Shown here one piece after another: positions 52,951-61,813 of a stretch of DNA of 64,000 nt. The stretch's first letter is position 1, and every line of letters starts with the position of its first letter. The notes beneath the pieces are model-generated. The model made no database searches. It saw only the letters and a program-made list of their open reading frames with translations, and was not told where the DNA came from. The stretch comes from Brevinema_A sp051649605 (GTDB lineage: Bacteria > Spirochaetota > Brevinematia > Brevinematales > Brevinemataceae), in NCBI GenBank assembly GCA_051649605.1, contig JBOFHK010000007.1, forward strand, positions 75,291 through 139,290. The letters run 5' to 3'. The position numbers and the translations under genes are program-made.

Positions 52951-54246
52951 CTATTTTTTTATAGTTTCTTCTTCTTTTAATTTTTGTTTATCCCATAACA
53001 TCACAAAAGGGTAATAGATAAGACCAGAAATTACCACTAAAAATACTTGTAATACCGCTCCTGAAATATGTCCCGTACCTAAAAAACCACTCAATATTAT
53101 AGGCATCGTCCACGGTACTAATACTCCTGTTATTTTCTCAACAAATCCTAAAGACATTGCAAAATAAGCAATAACTACTGTAATAATAGGAGCAAAAACC
53201 CAAGGAATAAACATTAAAGGGTTCATAATAATGGGTAACCCAAAACTAATAGGCTCGTTAATATTAAATAAAGTCGGGCCTATTGATAATTTTCCCAGCT
53301 CTTTTAACTGTTTACTACGTACTACAAAAAACAATATTAATGCTAATCCAAAAGTTGTTCCTGAACCACCAATTTGAACAAATAATTCATAGAAGGTTAA
53401 ATTGATAACATTAGGAACTTCTTGCCCCATTTCTGTAGCTAATCTATTTTCATCTAATAACTGTAGTAGTGAAGGGCGTAATCCTATTAATAATAATGAA
53501 GATCCATGTAGACCCACTAGCCACAACAACTGCTGTAAAATAAGCCCTATAATTAAACCTCCTAGTGATCCGCCTAGGACACTCAATGGTTTTCCAATAA
53601 TGACTTGTAAAAAATTATGTAAATTATCAAAAGAAGTTAAACTAATAAGTACTCTAAAAATAAATATCCCAATAATAGCTAGTATTGTTGGGATTAACGC
53701 AGAAAATGAGCGAGTTACTGCCTCTGGGACTCCTTCTGGCATATTAATAGAAATATTTTTTTCTTTTACATATCGAAAAACTTCGGTTACAAATAGTGCA
53801 ACTAAAATCCCAACAAAAAGTCCTTTACTCCCTAAATAGTTTAATGATAAAGCTTTTTGGACAACACCACCCTCATAAGGTATTGTTAAAGGGGTTGATA
53901 ATATAAAACCAGCGATAGAAACCATACTGCAAACTAAAGAATCTAAATTATATTTTTTTGATAAACTATATGCAATTCCTGCCGTAGCAAAAAATGCCAT
54001 TAAATCAAATGTTACCCGTACAGGAAGAAGAAATAATTCCTTCCAAGATTCTCCTAATACTATACTAATAGCAGTATCAAATCCTGGAATTGGCATATTT
54101 GTCAAAATAAGAAAAATAGAACCAACCATAATAAACGGCATAGTGAAAAGCATTCCATCACGAATTGATTGAAGATAACGATTCGCTCCTATTTTTAATG
54201 CCATCGGTAAAAAATATCTTTCTAAAAATATATTTAAAATATTCAT
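52951..54246 (-). CDS. PTS cellobiose-type EIIC permease
   Basis: A 431-residue membrane protein of the CelB/ChbC family. RYLQSIRDGMLFTMPFIMVGSIF lies near the start, with GLFVGILVALFVTEVFRY, and ending in NINEPISFGLPIIMNPLMFIPW, the conserved NEP motif that binds the sugar. It carries the beta-glucoside into the cell for phosphorylation. First gene of the operon; AAGGAG precedes the ATG. It has a consensus promoter with a palindrome over its -10 box. Confidence 0.92.
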   Translation of the reverse strand: MNILNIFLERYFLPMALKIGANRYLQSIRDGMLFTMPFIMVGSIFLILTNMPIPGFDTAISIVLGESWKELFLLPVRVTFDLMAFFATAGIAYSLSKKYNLDSLVCSMVSIAGFILSTPLTIPYEGGVVQKALSLNYLGSKGLFVGILVALFVTEVFRYVKEKNISINMPEGVPEAVTRSFSALIPTILAIIGIFIFRVLISLTSFDNLHNFLQVIIGKPLSVLGGSLGGLIIGLILQQLLWLVGLHGSSLLLIGLRPSLLQLLDENRLATEMGQEVPNVINLTFYELFVQIGGSGTTFGLALILFFVVRSKQLKELGKLSIGPTLFNINEPISFGLPIIMNPLMFIPWVFAPIITVVIAYFAMSLGFVEKITGVLVPWTMPIILSGFLGTGHISGAVLQVFLVVISGLIYYPFVMLWDKQKLKEEETIKK

Positions 54247-54280
54247 AATGTCTCCTTATTAAAACTTGTGAACTCAAAAA

Positions 54281-54356
54281 TATACCCGTTCATAAAATTA
54301 TGAATCATATTTACAATTTGTCAATACTAAGATAAATATATTTCTTTACGGGTATA
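54281..54356 (-). promoter_or_regulatory. Promoter and operator region of the cellobiose PTS operon
   Basis: On the minus strand TTGACA (54319-54324) and CATAAT (54297-54302) are 16 bp apart. A 7-2-7 palindrome TTCATAAAATTATGAA (54289-54304) covers the -10 box. A wider inverted pair TATACCCGT (54281-54289) and ACGGGTATA (54348-54356) brackets the promoter. These are plausible sites for the LacI-family regulator encoded just upstream. Confidence 0.65.
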
Positions 54357-54414
54357 AATTGTTTATTGATAGTAAGATATACACTATAAAAATTTTAACT
54401 TCACAGGACTCCTT

Positions 54415-54780
54415 TTAAGAGAAAAATAGAGACACAAACAATACGATCATAAACGAAGCAAAAGCTCCTGCTAAGAGACCTTTAATTCCATATTTAATAC
54501 AGTCGTTTTCGTTCTGGTACTACCCTTACAATCAGCCCCCTAAAGAACCTATATTCGTAAAACCACATAACGCATAGCTAGCGATAGCAATCGATTTATC
54601 TGTTAAAAGACCTTGATTAATAAAATCTAATATTTTGGTGTACGCCCCTGCTTCATTGATTGCGACTTTTAGGTCTAATAATTCTCCTACTAAAAACACA
54701 TTAGATATAGGCGTTCCTAATATCCATACAAAAGATACATATAAATAAGCAAAGAGCTAGTATTCGCTTTATCATAACTC
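54415..54780 (-). pseudogene. Relic of a NupC-type concentrative nucleoside transporter
   Basis: The minus strand reads FVWILGTPISNVFLVGELL, then KVAINEAGAYTKILDFI, LTDKSIAIASYALCGFTNIG and a stop. After a frame change it reads VPERKR, and after another CIKYGIKGLLAGAFASFMI to a final stop at 54415. These are the C-terminal hallmarks of CNT/NupC transporters (NE-x-x-AY, ATYALCGFAN-x-x-SIG, APERR, LKALLAGTLAS). Frameshifts, an in-frame stop and the missing N-terminal two thirds show it is dead. The sequence to about 54880 has a further coding-like trace (DCLKELFNRFRENINRYKT) of unknown origin. Confidence 0.75.
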
Positions 54781-54994
54781 ATAGTTTTATAGCGATTAAT
54801 ATTTTCTCTAAATCGATTGAATAGTTCTTTTAAGCAGTCTTTACCATCATGTTGTACTATACTTACTCCTCATTGTACAATAGACAGTAATTTAAGTGAG
54901 GCTATTATAATTATCCTATACAAAACCACATAAATCATCAAAAAATCTAAGCCTTAAGTAATGTAAGATCGTATGTAAAGTAATAGTTGTTTAA
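54781..54994. other. Spacer between the NupC relic and the lacI-type gene
   Basis: No intact gene. The left part continues a minus-strand coding trace. The rest is AT-rich and holds nothing I can identify. Confidence 0.35.
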
Positions 54995-55954
54995 TCAAAA
55001 TCGAGCTTCACTCCCTCTTAACTTTACCCGTGGAGTAATATAGTAACTGGAGCTATTCATCGGATCACGTAAATTATCCAAGAGAATCTGGGTAATTCGG
55101 TCGGCTATTTGATTGGTCGAAAAATAGATTGTAGAAATCTTCTGACTTTCTAAAGAATAAGAATTATCGATACTAATTATGCGTATGTCTTTAGAAATTT
55201 CTAAATTTAATTCTTTTAGTTTTTTTAAAATTCCATAACTAATTAACTCATTACCAGCAATCACCGCATCATACTGAATAAGCTTATTACATATCTTACC
55301 CATTACCTGATAGCTTGAGAGCCAATTCTGAAAATCACTATATTCAATCGAATAATACTTAATTCTATAACTTTCTATTGCCGATAAAAATCCCTGTTCC
55401 CTACTTACCGATGTTTCGAGATTCTTCTGTCCATTAATAAAAAGGATCTTCGTATTTTGATTTTTGTAGAGTTCTTCTACGGCAATATTCAAGGCACTAT
55501 GATTATCCAAAATAATACTAGAATTTGAAGTGGTGATATTTAACCTTCTATTAAAAAAGATCACCAAAGGTTTATTTTTTGTTCTATGTAAGAATGAATA
55601 GTTCCGATCAGGGTCAGTAGGTGTCCAAATTAACCCTATTTTTGAGGAAAAGGGGATTGATGAAATAAAGTGATGCTCTTTTACTTTATCTTCATAGGTA
55701 ATAAAAGGAATAATCTCTATATCGTATTTATTAAGAGCCGTAATTAGATCGATAATAAATTTCGTATAGAATTCATTAATATGAGGAAGAATAACATATA
55801 ATTTTTTGAGATTAATGTCTTCTAATATAGTTTTACTAAGTATATTATCAATAAGTTGACGAATTTCTGGCTTTATCTTATCAGGATTATTTAAAGCACG
55901 ATGCACTGTCGTCGGAGATAAACCTGCTAAATTAGCAATTTCTCGTATTGTCAT
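54995..55954 (-). CDS. LacI-family transcriptional regulator
   Basis: A 319-residue regulator. The N-terminal helix-turn-helix and hinge is MTIREIANLAGLSPTTVHRALNN. The periplasmic-binding-protein-like sensor has LYVILPHINEFYTKFIIDLI, LIWTPTDPD, VAVEELYKN and DAVIAGNELISYGILKKL. It lies upstream of the NupC relic and the cellobiose PTS operon in the same orientation and probably controls one or both. The palindrome at the PTS promoter is a candidate site. AGGTT is a weak ribosome site for the ATG at 55954. Confidence 0.88.
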   Translation of the reverse strand: MTIREIANLAGLSPTTVHRALNNPDKIKPEIRQLIDNILSKTILEDINLKKLYVILPHINEFYTKFIIDLITALNKYDIEIIPFITYEDKVKEHHFISSIPFSSKIGLIWTPTDPDRNYSFLHRTKNKPLVIFFNRRLNITTSNSSIILDNHSALNIAVEELYKNQNTKILFINGQKNLETSVSREQGFLSAIESYRIKYYSIEYSDFQNWLSSYQVMGKICNKLIQYDAVIAGNELISYGILKKLKELNLEISKDIRIISIDNSYSLESQKISTIYFSTNQIADRITQILLDNLRDPMNSSSYYITPRVKLRGSEARF

Positions 55955-56094
55955 AAGAACCTACAGTTTTGAAAATTTATGATTAGATTAATTTTATTAT
56001 CGGAAAATAAACTTTGAACGTTGACTTATTATAAAAAATCTAAATACCTACACAATATCAATTTAAAATAACAAAATAAAATAACAAAATAGCC

Positions 56095-56122
56095 TTGATT
56101 TTTACCATAATTATAGTATAAT
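56095..56122 (+). promoter_or_regulatory. Promoter of the DUF1868 / ABC importer operon
   Basis: TTGATT (56095-56100) and TATAAT (56117-56122) are 16 bp apart, with a leader of about 60 nt to the GTG start. Two AATAACAAAATA-like direct repeats precede the -35 box. Confidence 0.7.
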
Positions 56123-56188
56123 AACAAATAAGAACAAAAAAACAAATATTGATGTTTTTTTGTTCCAAAATAATATAAGGATACCGTC

Positions 56189-56875
56189 GTGGAACAATAT
56201 CTAGATTGCGTTAATGGAGAATTTAGAAAATTCAACCCAATAGGTGAGCCTACTTTTTTTCCAGGAAATACTTTTTTATGTCATGTGCCAAAGAATAATT
56301 TTTGGCGTTTTTGTCGCTATGTTCAAAGTCAAACAGACAACACCGATTTTTCTCATAAATTTGCTCCCTTACCAGCGAGTAGTTTTCATATGACAGTCTG
56401 TGAAGGCGTTTGTGATAAAGTTCGTCGCAAAGATAATTGGGTAGATTCTATTAGTTTGGACGCCTCACTCTATGAAGTCACACAATATATTTTCTCTCAT
56501 TTAGAGCTGTTTCCAACAACTACACAAATTAGAATGGCAGTTAAAAAAATTGCCTTAAAGGGGGGAATATTTTTTATTGTTGAGCCTGCTAATAAAGTAA
56601 CAGAAGAATATCTAAGAGATTTTCGATCCTTCATATTTAATAAATTAAAAATAAATAATCTCTATTCCAACGGTTATGAATTTCATATTTCTTTAGCATA
56701 CAATCTAATCAGTTTAACAGCTCAAGAACAAACGGATTTAGAAGATATTTTTACAAAAATTAATAATATTCTTGATGAAAGAAATTATATTATTGAATTC
56801 GGGGCTGTAGAATTTTGCTATTTTAATGATATGTTTCATTTTGCTACTTTAGCCAAAATTGAGATGAAACAATAA
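56189..56875 (+). CDS. DUF1868 protein of the 2H phosphodiesterase superfamily
   Basis: A 228-residue protein matching DUF1868: FPGNTFLCHVPKN, FAPLPASSFHMTVCEGVCD and a later YEFHISLAY. The two H-x-T/S motifs (His67-Met-Thr69 and the FHIS near 165) are the catalytic pair of the 2H superfamily, whose members open cyclic phosphodiesters or act as 2'-5' RNA ligases. It starts at a GTG (56189) with AAGG 8 bp upstream. It is followed after 10 bp by a complete ABC importer, which suggests it acts on the imported compound (inference). There is no signal peptide, so it is cytoplasmic. Confidence 0.8.
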   Translation: MEQYLDCVNGEFRKFNPIGEPTFFPGNTFLCHVPKNNFWRFCRYVQSQTDNTDFSHKFAPLPASSFHMTVCEGVCDKVRRKDNWVDSISLDASLYEVTQYIFSHLELFPTTTQIRMAVKKIALKGGIFFIVEPANKVTEEYLRDFRSFIFNKLKINNLYSNGYEFHISLAYNLISLTAQEQTDLEDIFTKINNILDERNYIIEFGAVEFCYFNDMFHFATLAKIEMKQ

Positions 56876-56885
56876 ATAGGAGTTT

Positions 56886-57872
56886 ATGATGAAAAAAATT
56901 ATTTTAAGTATTATTATAATATTATTCCCAATAATATCTTGTACTTCCAATCAACGAAAAATAGTACTATATTCACCTCATACTGAAACCCTTCTCGAAA
57001 GTGTTGCTGATCGCTTTGAACAAGAAACAGGTATCAAGGTAGAATTTTTAAATATGGGAACTGATACTGTCGTTGAACGGATTAAATCCGAAAGAAACAA
57101 GCCCTTAGCAGATATTATTTATGGGGGCTCTGCGTCTTACTATGCTGATTTAAAAAAAGAAGGATTATTAGTACAAGCAACTCCAAGTTGGGCAGAATAT
57201 CTTGATCCGAGCTTTATTGACCCAGAAAATTATTGGTTTGGAGTAATGCAGACACCTGCTATTTTATACTATAATACAAACAATATAAAAGAATCACCTG
57301 TAACTTGGATAGATCTCACCAATACTCAGTTTAAAAATAAGCTTATTTGGTTAGGAGCGGGGGGGACAGTTAGTACTTTCATAGCAGTTATGGGTATTAA
57401 CAACTCTAAAAACGGGGGAGATGCCAAAGAGTGGTTTACAAGACTTGATGAAAATATTACTGAATACCACCAAAATACTACGATTTCTTACCAAGCAATG
57501 AATTCTCCAGCAGGAGGAATCAGCATGTTTGTTCTTCCATATATTGCTGATGGTATTTATAACTATAACTACCCTTGGGCAATTGTTTCCACAAAAGATG
57601 GGGTTATCAATATTATCGATAGTGTTGGGATAATTGCTAATAGTCCTAATACCGAAGATGCAAAAATATTTCTTGAGTGGGTAGGATCTCCTGAAAACCA
57701 AAAAATCTTGGCAAAGGATTTCAACCGTATGCCCACCCATTCTCAAGCAATTGTAAATAGCCCTCAATGGATGAAAGATTTTAATATACCTTCCATGACC
57801 GTAGACTGGGCTCAAGTTTCCGAACAAATGCCAGAATGGATAAGAATATACCAATCAATAAGAACAAAATAA
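56886..57872 (+). CDS. ABC transporter substrate-binding lipoprotein, Fe3+/phosphonate type
   Basis: A 328-residue lipoprotein (signal ending IISC, Cys20) with the AfuA/PhnS-like fold: KIVLYSPHTETLLESVADRFEQETGIKVEF, ADIIYGGSASYY, GVMQTPAILYYNTN, YPWAIVSTKDGVINIIDSVG, and VGSPENQKIL. The group includes ferric iron, 2-aminoethylphosphonate and other phosphorylated-compound binding proteins. A Tyr cluster typical of FbpA iron binding is not clear, which leans away from iron. Second gene of a four-gene operon. Confidence 0.87.
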   Translation: MMKKIILSIIIILFPIISCTSNQRKIVLYSPHTETLLESVADRFEQETGIKVEFLNMGTDTVVERIKSERNKPLADIIYGGSASYYADLKKEGLLVQATPSWAEYLDPSFIDPENYWFGVMQTPAILYYNTNNIKESPVTWIDLTNTQFKNKLIWLGAGGTVSTFIAVMGINNSKNGGDAKEWFTRLDENITEYHQNTTISYQAMNSPAGGISMFVLPYIADGIYNYNYPWAIVSTKDGVINIIDSVGIIANSPNTEDAKIFLEWVGSPENQKILAKDFNRMPTHSQAIVNSPQWMKDFNIPSMTVDWAQVSEQMPEWIRIYQSIRTK

Positions 57873-57970
57873 ACGAATTTTGATAAATATATCGTAACGA
57901 ACAATAATTTGCTACGATATATTATTGTAATTTGGTATACTATTCCTACAATATTACGAGGAGGAAAACA

Positions 57971-58981
57971 ATGCAAATAGCTGTTGAGTTAAAAAATATC
58001 CATAAACGTTTTGGAGAATATCACGCTATTAATGACGTATCTTTTTCCATAGAAGAAGGCTCATTTTTTTCTCTTTTAGGGCCTTCTGGTTGTGGAAAAA
58101 CTACATTGTTAAGAATAATTGCAGGTTTAGAATACCCTAGCTCTGGTCAGATTTTATTTAATAATGTAGATATAAGTAACACCCCTATTGAAAAACGTCA
58201 TATTGGTATGGTTTTTCAAAATTATGCTTTATTTCCTCATATGTCAGTTTATGAAAATATTATCTACGGTTTAAAAATAAAGAATGTTGATCCAGACCTT
58301 ATTACTCAAGATACCCAATATTATTTAAAATTAATGAATCTCACAGGCTTAGAAAAACGCCTTCCTCATGAGTTATCTGGAGGACAACAACAAAGAGTCG
58401 CTCTTGCAAGAGCCTTAATTACCAAACCATTTCTATTATTATTAGATGAACCTCTATCAAATCTTGATGTTAAACTTCGTGAAGAAATTCGTGAAGAACT
58501 CATGAGAATCAAGCAAGAAACAGAAATTACAACCCTCTATGTCACCCATGATCAGTCCGAAGCTCTTTATCTCGCTGATAATATTGCCATTATGAAACAA
58601 GGTTTAATCCAACAACTAGACTCTGCCCATACGATTTATCATAGACCAAAAAACTCCAATGTTGCTAATTTCGTTGGAGAAGCCAATATTATCAGCTTGG
58701 GAGACTTAAAGCTCCTTATTGGTGATAAAAGTAATACACTCCCCAAAGCGGAGTTCTACTCTCTTCGTCCTGAGCTTATTAATTTTATCAAAGGAGATCA
58801 TTCATTCACAGGGGAAGTTTTAGAATATCGTTTTTATGGAATGATTTCTTCTTTAAAAATCAAAATCTCCAATATGCAGAATCCTATCAAAGTTTTTTTC
58901 TTTAGTCAACACAAAGAACAAATTAGTAAAAACATCACAGCATATTTTGATACTAAATCGCTCATCGCTATGACTCAATAA
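57971..58981 (+). CDS. ABC transporter ATPase, Fe3+/phosphonate/spermidine type
   Basis: A 336-residue ATPase. Walker A is GPSGCGKTT (37-45), the Q-loop is MVFQNYALFPHM, the signature is LSGGQQQR and Walker B is LLLLDEPLSNLD. A C-terminal TOBE-like regulatory region follows (from about 240). I start at the ATG at 57971, which has a perfect GAGGAGG; a longer frame from 57932 would include that ribosome site. It energises the adjacent fused permease. Confidence 0.92.
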   Translation: MQIAVELKNIHKRFGEYHAINDVSFSIEEGSFFSLLGPSGCGKTTLLRIIAGLEYPSSGQILFNNVDISNTPIEKRHIGMVFQNYALFPHMSVYENIIYGLKIKNVDPDLITQDTQYYLKLMNLTGLEKRLPHELSGGQQQRVALARALITKPFLLLLDEPLSNLDVKLREEIREELMRIKQETEITTLYVTHDQSEALYLADNIAIMKQGLIQQLDSAHTIYHRPKNSNVANFVGEANIISLGDLKLLIGDKSNTLPKAEFYSLRPELINFIKGDHSFTGEVLEYRFYGMISSLKIKISNMQNPIKVFFFSQHKEQISKNITAYFDTKSLIAMTQ

Positions 58982-58990
58982 GGGGGAACT

Positions 58991-60658
58991 ATGCGTACAA
59001 AATCATTTCCTTATAGTGTAATCATTCTTATTTGGATTTTAGTGGGATTTATTGTTATGCCTGTTTTTTTAACATTATATCGTACTCTGTTTCAAAATGG
59101 GCAATTCGATTTTTCTCATTATATTACCTTATTATCAAACGAAAACTATCGGCAAATTTTTATTAATACTTTTTTATTATCAATTATTTCCTTACCTCTC
59201 TGTGCTTTTATAGGGATTAGTTCAGCTCTTTGTATTCATAGTGTGAAAATCCCCATGAAGAATTTTTGGAATACTATGATGCTCTTACCTATGGTCATTC
59301 CAGGGACGATTGTAGTTATTACATATATTACCCTTTATGGAAATAGAGGAATTATTGGCTGGCCCCTTCGTGAAATATTCGGTTTAGAGTTTACAGCAGC
59401 ACCTTTTACAGGTTTATGGGCAATTTTACTCGTACATATGTTTACCCAGTATATCTACTTTTATTTACTAATATCGGAAGCAATAAACAAAATAGATATG
59501 TCCCAAATTGAAGCAGCTCGAAGCTTAGGTGCTAATACAGGTACAATTTTTTGGAAAATTATTTTCCCCTCCTTTGCTCCAGCAATTTCCAGTGCATCTA
59601 TTTTGACCCTACTCAGCTCTAGTGGATCATTCTCAGCACCATTCCTGTTAGGAGGTAATTATCGAGTCCTTAGTACCTCGATTTTTTATAATATGACACA
59701 AGGTCAAATCGAACTCGCTTTAACCCAAGCCGTATTATTTTCTCTCATTATTCTGCTCTGTATTTATTTGTTAAGAGTTATGGAATCAAAATTATTCAAA
59801 GGAATCAACACTAAGGGAAATTCTCGTAATTTTGTTCCTTTAGAGAACCCAAATTTAATTCGTATTAGCACAATTTATTTAAGTATTTTGAGCCTAATTA
59901 TTCTCATGCCAATTTTTGCGCTTATTTTTGTATCATTCGGAAAAATAGGTACTTGGCAAGGAGTCATCCACTCTACTTATACTCTAGACAACTACATAAG
60001 TATTTTCAAGAATCCAAGAAATATTCAACCTTATTTTAATTCTCTAATAATCGGATTACTTGGTGTGGTAGGAGCAATAAGTTTAGGAGTGTGGATTGCT
60101 TATATCGTAACACGTTCAAAAATGAAAGGAAAAAATATTTTGGAATCTGTTGCATTATTACCTTCATTATTACCGACAACCGCATTATTAGCAATTTTGG
60201 TCAGTGTCTATTCGACTCCTAATATCTTTATCTTTGGTAATACCTTAACAGGAACATGGTTCTTACTACCCATCTCTTTAATTATTATTCGACTTCCTGT
60301 CATGGTAAGAAGTGCCAGCACTTCTTTAATTACTATTCCCACATCATTAGAAGAAGCCAGCAGAAGCCTAGGAGCAAACCCTCTCCAAACATTCTTTAAA
60401 GTGATCATCCCTTATATAATGCAAGGTCTAAAATTTAGCGCTATCATTACCTTTATTTTTATTATTGGTGATTTCGCAGCACCAGCTTTTACGGCAATCC
60501 CAGCAAACAAAACAATCGTAATGTCTATGATGGGCAGTGTTGATTCACAAAGAATCGAGCTTGCGATGGCCTATGGAGTTCTCCTCTTAATCACTATTTC
60601 TATCTTGGTATTTATTTTTGATCCTTTAGATTCCCGAAATAAAGTACCGAAATCGTAG
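58991..60658 (+). CDS. ABC transporter permease with two fused membrane domains
   Basis: A 555-residue FbpB/PhnV-like permease carrying two binding-protein-dependent transport domains, each with its own EAA loop: IEAARSLGANTGTIFWKIIF (about 177-196) and LEEASRSLGANPLQTFFKVI (about 455-474), and about twelve helices. It forms the whole channel for the importer. The final residues KVPKS and the TAG stop run into the second copy of the DUF262 tail repeat (from 60651), so the extreme C-terminus may have been created by recombination. Confidence 0.9.
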   Translation: MRTKSFPYSVIILIWILVGFIVMPVFLTLYRTLFQNGQFDFSHYITLLSNENYRQIFINTFLLSIISLPLCAFIGISSALCIHSVKIPMKNFWNTMMLLPMVIPGTIVVITYITLYGNRGIIGWPLREIFGLEFTAAPFTGLWAILLVHMFTQYIYFYLLISEAINKIDMSQIEAARSLGANTGTIFWKIIFPSFAPAISSASILTLLSSSGSFSAPFLLGGNYRVLSTSIFYNMTQGQIELALTQAVLFSLIILLCIYLLRVMESKLFKGINTKGNSRNFVPLENPNLIRISTIYLSILSLIILMPIFALIFVSFGKIGTWQGVIHSTYTLDNYISIFKNPRNIQPYFNSLIIGLLGVVGAISLGVWIAYIVTRSKMKGKNILESVALLPSLLPTTALLAILVSVYSTPNIFIFGNTLTGTWFLLPISLIIIRLPVMVRSASTSLITIPTSLEEASRSLGANPLQTFFKVIIPYIMQGLKFSAIITFIFIIGDFAAPAFTAIPANKTIVMSMMGSVDSQRIELAMAYGVLLLITISILVFIFDPLDSRNKVPKS

Positions 60659-60768
60659 ACCTAATGACGTAGTATCTTTTATCATTCGTTATTGGTTATT
60701 TGATAACATTTAAAGTATGGTAAGTTCTACTGTATAACAGGACTTACTATACTTTATAGTTTAAAACT
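60651..60768 (+). repeat. Repeat copy 2: decayed 3' end of a DUF262 gene
   Basis: Begins AATCGTAGACCTAATGAC against AATCGTAGACATAATGAC in copy 1 and continues through the terminator hairpin and TATAGTTTAAAACT. It can be read as NDVVSFIIRYWLFDNI before a stop. The hairpin (about 60720-60747, GTAAGTTCT with AGGACTTAC) keeps its pairing despite changed bases. Nothing else of a DUF262 gene is present. Confidence 0.7.
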
Positions 60769-60810
60769 AGTGAAATTTTATCAAAATATTCTCACAATAC
60801 CTAAAATAAG

Positions 60811-60839
60811 TTGACAAAACTAAGCGTTCGTATTATAAT
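60811..60839 (+). promoter_or_regulatory. Promoter of the XRE/ImmA pair
   Basis: TTGACA (60811-60816) and TATAAT (60834-60839), both consensus, 17 bp apart, 24 bp before the ATG. Confidence 0.85.
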
Positions 60840-60863
60840 CAAGAAAAAACGAGTGGATGTATT

Positions 60864-61238
60864 ATGAATACAAAATTTGGAGAATGGTTATTTCAATGGC
60901 GTATTGCTCAAGGATTATCAGTAAGAGCTTGTGGTGCATTATTTAATGTGTCGGGATCTTATATTTCTGCTTTAGAAACAGGACGTAATGTCGTATCTAA
61001 ATCATTTTTGGACACGATGATATCAAAATATCCCAAATTAGAACAAGACACCAAGTTAAACAAGTTTTTTCAAGAAGATGTGAATGCTCACAAACAGCTA
61101 AAACATAACAGAATCGAATTAGTCGTTTGGGCAAGAGCTTTAGCAACCATCCAAGACAAGAAACAGGCTGATAGTATTAGAAAAGCTCTTGAACAAAACG
61201 GTATTCATGTTCCAAAACAAAAACCAAAGAGCCCTTAA
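60864..61238 (+). CDS. XRE-family helix-turn-helix regulator
   Basis: A 124-residue protein. Residues 5-60 form a HTH_3 domain (LFQWRIAQGLSVRACGALFNVSGSYISALETGRNVVSKSF). The C-terminal half is helical and may dimerise. GAGTGGATG lies upstream of the ATG, and the stop overlaps the next start (TAATG). Pairing with an ImmA-type metallopeptidase is the ICEBs1 ImmR/ImmA or DdrO/IrrE arrangement, in which the peptidase inactivates the repressor. Targets here are unknown; autoregulation is likely. Confidence 0.85.
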   Translation: MNTKFGEWLFQWRIAQGLSVRACGALFNVSGSYISALETGRNVVSKSFLDTMISKYPKLEQDTKLNKFFQEDVNAHKQLKHNRIELVVWARALATIQDKKQADSIRKALEQNGIHVPKQKPKSP

Positions 61239-61798
61239 TGAACTATGTTGTCGAAAAACGAAAGAGAGAATTTATTCATCAAATTGCTTTAGACCTCAGA
61301 CAACAGTATTGCTATACCGAACCCTATCTCAATATTTTAGAATTATTAGACAAATTAGTTATTAAAAAAAAGTTGCAATATCATATTCTCAGCAACGAAG
61401 AGTGGGACAACCAATACTCCGATTTAGAAGCTTTTTCCCAAGCTCACTCTAAAGAAATTTTCCTCCCCGAAAAATTAATTATGAGTATCGAAGATCATGA
61501 TATTACTAGATCACGCTTTACCGTCGCCCATGAGATAGGGCATATTTTCCTTCATTCCGAAGAAACTCAAAATATCCTATTTAACACGGAAGAACACTTA
61601 CTCGTCAATAGCAGTGAGTGGCAAGCTAATTATTTTGCTGGGGCTCTTCTTGCTCCTGATGAGTATGTTTTATCTTGTACAACACACCAAGAATTAATCG
61701 ATCTCTGTCGTATTTCTTGGCAAGCAAGTGATGTGCGATTCCAGCAATGTCAGATGGATATTCCTCCTATCTATAACGAAAAACAAGCCCCTGATTAG
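61238..61798 (+). CDS. ImmA/IrrE-family zinc metallopeptidase
   Basis: A 186-residue COG2856 protein with the zinc motif HEIGH (His98, Glu99, His102) in FTVAHEIGHIFLHS and the downstream glutamate region SSEWQANYFAGALLAPDE typical of the family. It probably cleaves the XRE repressor encoded immediately upstream, with a 1-bp overlap of stop and start. Such pairs control mobile elements, stress responses or act as toxin-antitoxin modules. Both genes look intact. Confidence 0.87.
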   Translation: MNYVVEKRKREFIHQIALDLRQQYCYTEPYLNILELLDKLVIKKKLQYHILSNEEWDNQYSDLEAFSQAHSKEIFLPEKLIMSIEDHDITRSRFTVAHEIGHIFLHSEETQNILFNTEEHLLVNSSEWQANYFAGALLAPDEYVLSCTTHQELIDLCRISWQASDVRFQQCQMDIPPIYNEKQAPD

Positions 61799-61813
61799 GT
61801 GGCTTATTTTATA

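Noticed and set aside
57351..57854. Minus-strand 167-codon frame inside the binding-lipoprotein gene
   Set aside because: It is antisense to a clearly recognised protein, with irregular Cys-rich composition and no start signals.
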